A program made the translations under genes and the position numbers. The notes under the pieces were generated by a model that saw nothing but the letters and a program-made list of their open reading frames with translations, did no database searches and was not told the DNA's origin. Below are positions 56,712 to 64,000 of a stretch of DNA of 64,000 nucleotides, one piece after another. Numbering within the stretch: the first letter of the stretch is position 1; each line of letters opens with the position of its first letter. Source of the stretch: Cytospora piceicola (lineage: Eukaryota > Ascomycota > Sordariomycetes > Diaporthales > Cytosporaceae); contig JALQBC010000017.1 in the NCBI GenBank assembly GCA_023375675.1, forward strand, positions 124,001-188,000, in the 5' to 3' direction.

Positions 56712-57793
56712 ATGGGAGGTTCAATGTCAACAAATTTGTTCCCTGTCAAGGGTAGAGTACGTACCCTGTCCAAGTGGGCGCGTTCGACTATCAAGCATGA
56801 ACTAACCCTGCCCAGACGATCCTTATTACAGGGGGCTCGCGAGGCACCGGTCTCGAGGCCGGGCGGCAGCTTGCCGAGAAGGGCGCCAATGTCGCGATCG
56901 TCGCGAGGGACCCGAGGAGGCTGCAGGAAGGCATCGAGTACATCGGCGCGGGAGCAGTCTCACCGGAGACCCAGCGGTTCCACCAGATCAGCGCTGACAT
57001 GACGAGCGCCGAGGCATGTGTTAGCGTCGTGGCCGAGGTCACGGAATGGAACTCGGGTGCGCCACCCGACATTGTGTGGTGTTGTGCTGGCTCCCCCCAG
57101 CCGACCATGTTCATCGACACCGAGGTTTCCCAGTTTCAAGCTCAGATGGACTCGAATTACTTCTCGAGTGCATATATGGCACACGCTGCCTTGAGATCTT
57201 GGCTCAGACCTGCCGCTGGGGATGTCACTGAGGCTGCAAAGGGAGACAGCCCATCCAAGGCACTTGTGCCAAGACACCTCATCTTCACCTCGTCCTTTTT
57301 GGCTCTCTACCCTGTGGCAGGGTACGCGCCATACAGTCCTAGCAAGGCTGCCCTGCGTTCCCTCTCCGACTCCCTGTCACAGGAGGTTCAACTCTACGCC
57401 GCGGCAAACCCACGTTCTCCCCCCGTGCGGGTTCACACGGTCTTCCCAGCCACGATATTCACCGAATCTTACGAGGCCGAGAACCGAATCAAAACTGACC
57501 TTACCAAGATGCTCGAAGAGGCAGATGGGGGCCAGACGGCGGAGGTGGTGGCCAGGAAGAGCATACAGGGACTGGAGAGTGGACATGAACTCGTCACATG
57601 TGACTTCCTTACGAGATTCGTCATGTGCAGCACACTGGGAGCAAGTGTGAGAGGCGGGTTCTTCAAGGGTATTCTTGACACGGTCCTGGGCTGGCTGGGC
57701 TTGATCGTGATGGTGTTTGTCCGGGGGGATATGGACCGTAAGGTCAGGAGCTGGGGAAAGCGCCATGGTGACTCGGGAATGAAGACCCAGTAA
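56712..57793 (+). CDS. TSC10: 3-ketodihydrosphingosine reductase
   Basis: Short-chain dehydrogenase that reduces 3-ketodihydrosphingosine with NADPH in the ER, the second step of sphingolipid synthesis. Exon 1 (56712-56756) and a 59-nt intron (GTACGT, AACTAAC branch, CCCAG) lead to exon 2 (56816-57793); 340 residues, a normal length. Visible are the cofactor loop TILITGGSRGTGLEAGRQLA, VAIVARDPRRL, the family-specific WCCAGSPQPTMFID (NAG-loop equivalent), YFSSAYMAHAALRSWLRP, catalytic Ser in LIFTSSFLALYPVAG and YxxxK in YSPSKAAL. A C-terminal membrane segment (GILDTVLGWLGLIVMVFV) ends in a basic tail. An in-frame Met four codons downstream of the chosen start is an alternative. An essential housekeeping gene; nothing unusual. 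Confidence 0.93.
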
Positions 57794-58300
57794 TAGTGGG
57801 CGATGTGAAAGATGATGTATTTCAGTTTTATCGTGTGCCTCTGTTAACTGGTACTGGTGCACAGAGAAGGTATCCCTCAAGTTAAACTTAATTTTAATTG
57901 ACTGAACATTTCAGTAGAATCGATGGTGACTGTCCCGCCCATTATATCTCCCATGAGCCGTTATACTGTGACTAGGGATCTTCGCATCTCATTACGGCTC
58001 AGTGATTCACTTACACAGTAAGTGTTCTGCCTGTAGTAGTGATTTACGAAGAACGAATAGTTAGAACTCTGAGGCAGGCGTCAGGTCTTGGAACATCAAT
58101 ATATATTTCCGTGCATTCTGCCACTATAACTGCCATCGACTTCAGGTTCCCCGACACACAAGTCTCTCAGGTTTTCCCCCAGGCCTCCGCTAATACCAAA
58201 AGACCATAACGAAACTGTCCAATCACCAAAACCTCTACTTGCGAAGACCAATCTGACCTCCCTAACTACCTAATTACATACTCACCGGTATCAGTCCAGC
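57794..58300. other. Intergenic region
   Basis: 3' flank of the reductase and promoter/leader of the Cys-rich gene; AATATATATTTCC near 58100 could serve as a TATA element. Confidence 0.4.
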
Positions 58301-58934
58301 ATGTACCACTCCTTCCAGGCTGTTCTGCTCTTCTTGGCCACTTTGGCCACTCCGGCTTTGGCAGTGGACCTTGCCACCGACATCATCTTCTACAAAGACG
58401 CCGGGTTATGCAACGACAACGGCGACTGGATATACTGCTCCGATGTTCCCGCCGGATACTGCTGCCAAACCGCGCGCCCCTTCTGCGAGCGCCTGTCGTG
58501 CAAGCACTGCAGCGGCAAGACCCTCGCGGCCTTCCGGAAGACATTTGCCTGCCCTGGCCTTGACTATGCTGATTCTTCCTGCACGCCCGAACCGGGAACC
58601 ACCTGCTGCTTGGACGCTGGGAGTGATTCCCCTTGCACCGGGAGTTATTGTAAGTACTGGCTATGCCTTACAGCCATCTCTGCAGTTACTGATATTTGCC
58701 AAAGATGATGCGGACACTAAGCGCCGTAGCGATGGTGGTGGCTTCTCGGCAACGCCCCCGAACTCGACATGCGTCACACCAGATGGGATGGTCTATCACG
58801 ACGCGGCTGGCACGAGAAGGGAGATCAGGAACATGACCGCTGAGACATACCAGAAGGTCATGGACCTATACGTAAAAGGCGATTTGAACGCTTTGAATGG
58901 GACAATCATACAGGCGCAAGGGTGGGAAGGGTAA
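58301..58934 (+). CDS. Secreted cysteine-rich protein of unknown function
   Basis: Exons 58301-58649 and 58705-58934 (55-nt intron, GTAAGT...AAAG) join to 192 residues. Signal peptide MYHSFQAVLLFLATLATPAL ends near Ala-Val. The next 95 residues carry about 16 cysteines in close groups (GLCNDNGDWIYC, GYCCQTARPFC, LSCKHC, GTTCCLDAG, SPCTGSYC), consistent with a disulfide-knit extracellular domain. The C-terminal part is Cys-poor and polar (GGGFSATPPNSTC, TAETYQKVMDLYVKGDLNAL). No GPI signal is seen. I do not recognise a family; it is not hydrophobin- or CFEM-patterned by eye. Small secreted Cys-rich proteins of this kind are common effector candidates (inference). Confidence 0.75.
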
Positions 58935-59504
58935 CCAGTTGACAACAGACAAGGGTCAGTCCAGAAGTTCCCGTGGTCTTGTTCAAGAAGCTCAGTTGGC
59001 TATCTTTAGAGGACTAAAGATGCCGTGCATTTACGTTCAAGACCCCCTTGTCCATGTTTACCAGAATTGAAATACCAAACTGAGCGTTCTGGTATTCACT
59101 GTCTAATATTTCATAAACTCATGAGAGGACTGAATCTCCCCGAGTAACGATGAGCTGGGTGAGGCTCAGCAGGTCTACGCGGAGACAGCGGAGATAGTGA
59201 TTCCCGGACTGCAAATCGCGTCTCAGTGGCGTGTTCAGCCTCCACTCCTCCTTCGTCTTGGCCCTTCAGATCCTCGAAGCTCCGTTATCGCGAAGGGGCC
59301 ATACATCCAGCCCCCCCCCCCGGACTCGCACGACATATTCAAGAAGACATGTATTGATGCATAAACTGCACATTCCCCATGAGTTATATGTGTCCCGCGT
59401 ATGTGATAGTCTTACTTCGTGTCTCTTGTAGCAATACTAATCGTAGCCTGACCGATATCAGACCCCAGGGAGGGGACTGAGGATAAAAGGTGAAATTCAG
59501 CGCC
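58935..59504. other. Intergenic region with poly-C tract
   Basis: No supported gene; 11-nt C run at 59311-59321. Confidence 0.5.
59311..59321. repeat. Poly-C tract (11 nt)
   Basis: Non-coding C run. Confidence 0.9.
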
Positions 59505-60193
59505 ATGAAGGCCACCTCGGGTATCGAAACCCTCATCATCAACGGCAAGATCTTCCAGACCTCCCAAGTTACCCGGAAAGGACCAACATGCCGAGTTCGA
59601 ATCAAGCGTACTGATCGGTGCGGATGGCATGTTCTTTCCTGATTTCTTCGACGGCCACCTGCACCTCCTCTTGCCAGGCCTGTCCTTCAAGGAAATCGAA
59701 CTCCACCCCCTGTAAGGACGTGTCCGACATCCGCCAGACCATCAAGGACTACGCGCTCGCGCCACCCAGAGGCATCGCACATCATGTGCAGGTCCTGGAT
59801 GCAAATCATGACGCGCAACGCCGCTGACCACACGTACCGGGACTTTGCCGACGGGGGCGCGTCGCTCGCGCTGGGGAACGACGCGCCAACCGCGCCGCAG
59901 GGCCTGCCTGCCAACTGCTATTTTGCTACGATGCGGCGGTCGGCTAGGGAGCATAAGTTGTAGGCTGTGGTGAATAGGCACTTTGCGCTGGGGGTGGATG
60001 AGAGTGTTGTTGCGGGGACAGAAGGCTCGTCTCGGATTTGTTTCATGGAGGATGTGACGGGACGCTTGGAGAAGGGCATCAAGACGGATCTTGCTGTGGT
60101 GTATATGGTTTGGGAGAGTCGGCGTTGTTGAAGGCGGAGGTTACCCAGACGTGGATTGGTGGACAGTAGGCTTTTGATGGTGGGAGGAAATAA
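59505..60193 (+). pseudogene. Amidohydrolase relic with central deletion
   Basis: Both ends of a metal-dependent amidohydrolase (YtcJ-like, amidohydrolase 3 type) remain. The start gives TLIINGKIFQ and then, in a shifted frame, FDGHLHLLLPGLSFKEIEL with the HxH metal motif and IRQTIKDYALAPP. After CRSWMQIMT the sequence passes directly to RNAADHTYRDFADGGASLAL, GNDAPTAPQGLP (the distal Asp region), VVAGTEGSSRICFMEDVTGR and LEKGIKTDLAVVY near the C-terminus. The roughly 300-350 residues normally between these parts, including the other metal-binding His residues, are absent, and at least two frame breaks or stops occur (for example a stop in GCxAREHKL near 59960). A nonfunctional remnant of a deletion event. 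Confidence 0.8.
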
Positions 60194-60413
60194 ACCTTTC
60201 AGATTTAGCATAGGGTAGTAAGGGGCACAGAGCACACGATCTCGTAGGAAAACAGTGATTTATGATATTTAGTGGAATTAGGAGCCCAGCTCTTAGAACT
60301 ATATGGCATATAGCCAATAAAGATCAGGTATGGCTCAGAAGCCAGCTCGTCAATGCCTGCTTGCTATATACAGGTTACAGAATTCACAGCATTACCACAG
60401 ACGCCTTACTTGA

Positions 60414-61738
60414 TTACTGGAAGCTCCTGACCGGCAATTCCATGTCTTCGATGTCCTCATGCACCTCAGAAATAGGTGTCATCTGCGTCCTATTCTCGTC
60501 CATTTCGCCTCCTGGTGAAGCATCCCCATGTAAATTACCGGATTGGGTCGGCGGAGACCCGGACAGAATGCTCGAGATATCAGATACACTCGTCAACGTC
60601 CCAGCAGACAGGTAATGAGCAGGTGATCCAGGCTCCGAAGGAGGTTGCAGTTGCGGCGTGCTGACAGGGCTGGGCGCCCTCTCCGTGCCCATCGCCGACC
60701 CAGTGACTGGCTCGTCGGCCGGGAGCTCCGACCTGAATCCCCTTTCCGAATCGGCAGGTAGCTCAGATTTGAAGCCCGAATAACCGGGCCATGCTGGCGA
60801 GTTGTAGGACGGCGGGACGCTGCCGGTGGTCGACCCAGCTTCACTGGGATAGTAGTAGCCCATGATCGGCTGTTGCATCTGTGGTGAAGTCGCAAGCCCG
60901 TTCTGGCCAGTGGATGTCGCGTGGTCTGATGAGGCGCCCCCGTCTGGTTTCTGGGTGCGCTGTCGGCGGTACCATGTCGAGAACCACAAGACAAGACCCA
61001 GCGCAGCAAGACCCAGCGCTGCCGCACCAACACCTATGCCCGCCTTCGCACCCGTGGAAAGTTCTTGAGGATTTGAGTTGCTGTTCGTCGTGACCAAGGT
61101 CGGCGTCGAAGTCGCAATTGTTGTGCTCGTCGTAGACCCAACTCCAGAGGTAGTCACCGGGACACTAGCAACCGTGACCCGACTCGGCGTGTGCCCCTCC
61201 GCAAACGAGATGGTTCCGCCCGCGCTTTCAGGCAGGCTCGCGACAGCAGCCAAGCTGGTCGGCGCATACAGGAGCCCCGACACCGTGCCAGTGCAGGCAC
61301 ACACGCTGGGCTGCCCGAGGGCCGTACGGGTTGCGGGGCCGGGACAGCCGCTCCAGAGGACTTCGCCGTCGCTGGTATCTGTGCCCGCGCACTGGACGAG
61401 GCCGAGGAGTTGCTGGTCGGAGTGGCCCTTGACGGGACAGCTGGGCCCGAACTCGGGATCGGTGCATCCGGCAAGGTACGTCGTTGTGTCTGTTCTCACG
61501 TTGTGTCTTGTCAGTGTTGTGTGCGTGCATCTCTAGTCTGCAGTATCGACAGCAGTTGGCATGACGACTCACAGTTTGAATTGTAGCAGAAGTTGGATTC
61601 CAGACAAAAGTCCCCTGCTTGACAGCACGAGTAGACGTCGTTCGCCGCGTTACCGCAAGGTAACACGTTGGCGGATGACTCCATCCCTACCGCATAGTAG
61701 CAGGTCCCGTTCGAGATGAGTACGTCAATGTCGTTCAT
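60414..61738 (-). CDS. Cys-rich ectodomain, single-pass membrane protein
   Basis: Exons 61738-61573 and 61489-60414 (83-nt intron, GTGAGT, CACTGAC branch, ACAG) join to 413 residues. The N-terminal domain has paired cysteines (GTCYYAVGMESSANVLPC, YSCCQAGDFCLESNFCY, GCTDPEFGPSCPVK, LVQCAG, SGCPGP, SVCACTG), followed by a Ser/Thr-rich stalk (TTSGVGSTTSTTIATSTPTL), one TM helix (AGIGVGAAALGLAALGLVLW), a short basic stop-transfer (YRRQRTQKP) and a 200-residue polar cytosolic tail containing a duplicated SELPADSERGF/SELPADEP element. No cleavable signal peptide precedes GTCYY, and an in-frame stop lies just upstream of the ATG; from memory, many family members start this way. Layout suggests a wall-sensing or surface protein (inference). 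Same architecture as the gene at 32.9-33.8 kb. Confidence 0.82.
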
Positions 61739-62401
61739 CGTTGTCTAGGAGCACACGATGGTGCTTTTACCGACGACCCTTCGACGTTTTAAAGCTGGGA
61801 AAAGAGGAAGCAGGAAGAAACTCGAAGGAAGATTGATCGGAAAATCGTTCTTCTTGAAGGTCACCCGCGAAACGTGCCGTTGGTAATGCACAAGGTGACG
61901 AGGTACAAAGTGGGACAAAGCCGTGTTGGTCGGATGGTATGCTGCAGCTGTCCGGTCTGTTGCTCAGCTTAATACTCTCTTGAAACGGGTATGTGAATGC
62001 AAGTGACAACCGAGACCTAGGTTAGGAAGGGCACAAACGTCCGAGGAGCCAACGGAATCAGCATAACCCCATGTTATTAGCCACAGGTAATGCTGGATGC
62101 CGGGCGTACACTTGGCCGGATTGTGGTCGGCCCGAATGCTGGACAACACAGTACAGTCCTGGCTACCCTAGGGTACACAGACGGCGTGGCAACAAGGAAG
62201 TCATTGTGAGGCATAGCGTAACACCTCCAGTCAGAGGGCAGTTCTCAGGATGGAAATAGCCCTGTGTCATATTCTCAGCGGTGACTTAGGGCACACTTGA
62301 CGCAAGGAATAATGGTGGGCTGGACGTGGCACAAGAGGCAAAGCATTGCGATAGCACAGCGTTGGATTCATATCTTCTCCTTTCAGTCAACTGGTAATAG
62401 C
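61739..62401. other. Intergenic region
   Basis: Promoter of the Cys-rich membrane protein gene and 3' flank of the dioxygenase gene. Nothing coding seen. Confidence 0.5.
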
Positions 62402-63325
62402 TCAATCCAGTGTATAGAACTGTCGCGGCCATATGTTCATTGCAGTCTTCAACCCCTCTCCCACTGTGAGGCCAGCGTGCACTGTCCTCTCATCGCCGGT
62501 GCCATTCGCATGCAGATTGACCCAGAACAGCGCATTGCCCCTGACCGGCCTGAATGCCAGACCTCCGTCCTTATGTTCACGCCAGGTAGGATTTGATTCC
62601 TTCCACCCCCTTGATTGGGCATCTTCAACAGCCCTTCTGTACCTGCCATGGACTGGATACCCGGCAACATGGGGGAAGTACGTCTCTCCGTCGGTACAGT
62701 CATCCTCTAGGATAGCAAAGAAGCTCGCGACCCTGTTGAACGTCCTCCTCGACCCGTCATACGCACGCTGCGGCGTGTCATACCAGTCATGGTGGATGTT
62801 GAACTGCTGGCCAGCAGTGTATCGAACCAACTGGGGGGGTCCCATCTCGTCCTCGGCGCGCATCATGGTTCCCATGAAATCTCTTGCCCTAGCAAGCACA
62901 CAATGCACTGTCGGATCACGGAGCGGGAGACCGGCGGAGCTGGAGGTGCGGTCGGGGGTGTCGACCTTGCGACCGTACTTTGTCACGGTGGACGGCTTGA
63001 AGAGGGGCTCGGCCGTGGCAAGCAAAGAGTCGATCTCGTCGGTGTGGAGGAAGCCATGAATATAGATGAGGAGTGGATCGAGCGAGACGATTTCTGTGCG
63101 GTAGGCTGATGGCGCGCAGAGGAATGCAGTGGCGTTGGGCGCCGGAGCCGTGGACTTGAAGGGCGCGGGGAAGGGGAAGTCAGGAACGGGGAAAGGAGTA
63201 ACAAAGGACATGAGCTGCAGTGAAGACTCGATGTTGAGTGTGTAAGGAACTGCGAGGGCGAGGAGGAGCACCCCACCTGCTGCAGCACTCAGGCTGGCGA
63301 CTCTCGCGATGGACGGCAGTTCCAT
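62402..63325 (-). CDS. Prolyl-4-hydroxylase-like 2-oxoglutarate/Fe(II) dioxygenase
   Basis: Intronless, 307 residues. An N-terminal signal anchor (VASLSAAAGGVLLLALAVPY) places the enzyme in the secretory pathway, followed by a Pro-rich linker (TPFPVPDFPFPAPFKSTAPA). The P4Hc domain starts near PLLIYIHGFLHTDEIDSLLA and includes DPTVHCVLARARDFMG, the Fe ligands HxD in FNIHHDWYDTP, RVASFFAILEDDCTDGETYF, and the distal His with the 2-oxoglutarate-binding Lys in TVHAGLTVGEGLKTAMNIWP. All metal and cosubstrate residues are present. Animal relatives hydroxylate collagen prolines; the fungal substrate is unknown, probably a secreted or ER protein. No C-terminal HDEL-type signal is seen. Confidence 0.9.
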   Translation of the reverse strand: MELPSIARVASLSAAAGGVLLLALAVPYTLNIESSLQLMSFVTPFPVPDFPFPAPFKSTAPAPNATAFLCAPSAYRTEIVSLDPLLIYIHGFLHTDEIDSLLATAEPLFKPSTVTKYGRKVDTPDRTSSSAGLPLRDPTVHCVLARARDFMGTMMRAEDEMGPPQLVRYTAGQQFNIHHDWYDTPQRAYDGSRRTFNRVASFFAILEDDCTDGETYFPHVAGYPVHGRYRRAVEDAQSRGWKESNPTWREHKDGGLAFRPVRGNALFWVNLHANGTGDERTVHAGLTVGEGLKTAMNIWPRQFYTLD

Positions 63326-64000
63326 GTTGACCTGCCGTCAGACATGTATATATCAGGACTGGTATATGGACATGAGAAGTCAATGTGAAGCTGATAATCA
63401 AGTCCAGCCTCCCGAGAGTGGAGGATGGCGATGGGAGTCAGTGCTATAATTGGTTTCTTGGAACGAGGCATACTCGTCTGGATGAAAAGGGGCAACATCC
63501 CTTACCTCCTTACCTGAGCACACATCATGAGAGGCTTTCACTTGTGATTATTGATGGCATGGCAACACGACATTGTCACATCTGTATCTCCTTCGGGAAT
63601 CGTGCCATGGTACAGCTGAATTTGGTAGCGGAGGAAGGAAGTCAAGGTCCGTTCTCGAGTCTAGAGCCTCGAGTCTCGAGCCGTCAGTGCCGCCAGTACC
63701 ACCACAATCTATGTAGTCCCGCACTGCAGAACTAGAATAATCTTGATGTACTGTAGATTCGCATTGTAGGCAAGAAGGTAGAAGGGGGGTCAGAAACATG
63801 TGATGTGGTTGGCGGTGCGGGACTGGCGAACCAACGGCTTGCACTCACAAGCCGTGCCGAGTCCATCCACCAATCACCAACCAAATAGGCCCAGAAAAGA
63901 GGGGTCCATTTTGCTATGTAGAAGGAAACTGAGAAAGAAGATTCGATGGCCTCATCAAGTATTTAAAGTTGCTCCGGGGACAAGGGAATTCAGTCGACCA
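63326..64000. other. Intergenic region at right window edge
   Basis: Upstream region of the dioxygenase gene. A TATTTAAA element near 63960 may belong to a rightward gene beyond the window. No coding signal seen. Confidence 0.45.

Noticed and set aside
1..64000. tRNA, rRNA or recognisable transposase/reverse transcriptase genes
   Set aside because: Scanned by eye for TPsiC-like GGTTCGA boxes, rRNA cores and RT/DDE motifs; none convincing. A tRNAscan/Infernal run would be decisive.

Overview
The window is nuclear DNA of a filamentous ascomycete (Pezizomycotina), most likely a Sordariomycete. The evidence is short introns (about 54-140 nt) with GTAAGT/GTATGT donors, CTAAC/CTGAC-like branch points and CAG/TAG acceptors. 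The gene families also fit: fungal-rhodopsin membrane proteins, an eqolisin peptidase, a Ure2-like GST, and SET/TPR and F-box proteins. I see no bacterial, viral, rRNA, tRNA or CRISPR feature. I delimit 21 probable protein genes plus one doubtful frame, and three clear gene relics; a further gene carries an apparent frameshift. Exon limits were read by eye from splice signals and reading-frame continuity and were not checked against transcripts.

Left part (1-11.2 kb): a compact group that looks like the edge of a secondary-metabolism cluster. It holds a P450 running off the left edge, a fungal-rhodopsin membrane protein, a second complete P450, a 14-TM-type MFS exporter and a Ure2-like glutathione S-transferase. 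No backbone synthase is inside the window; if one exists it probably lies beyond position 1. The spacers carry palindromic TACCTAGGTA / ACTTAAGTAC clusters. To the right (11.2-14.0 kb) comes a decayed multipass-membrane gene and an unassigned frame.

Middle (14-34 kb): two secreted products (a Cys-containing unknown and an eqolisin), a long gene-poor stretch, a TPR-SET (SMYD-like) protein, malic enzyme with a mitochondrial-type presequence, a large secreted glycoprotein, an F-box protein, and a Cys-rich single-pass membrane protein whose frame appears shifted.

Island at 34.5-40.7 kb: a broken FAD-linked oxidase, then a degenerate short-unit repeat array, an unassigned 417-aa protein, an AT-rich gene-free stretch, and a second array of about 66-85-bp units that is related to the first in inverted orientation. 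This is the least explained structure in the window.

Right part (40.7-64 kb): mostly housekeeping and cell-surface genes. They are an F-box-like protein, a Vps38/UVRAG-like PI3-kinase subunit, a small acidic unknown, a type II membrane-anchored sulfatase, a 787-aa six-hairpin-glycosidase-like protein, a second fungal-rhodopsin protein, 3-ketodihydrosphingosine reductase, a Cys-rich secreted protein, an amidohydrolase relic with its middle deleted, a second Cys-rich single-pass protein (paralogous in layout to the one at 33 kb), and a prolyl-4-hydroxylase-like dioxygenase. No wholly new system can be demonstrated from sequence alone; the inverted-array island and the truncated cluster are the best leads.
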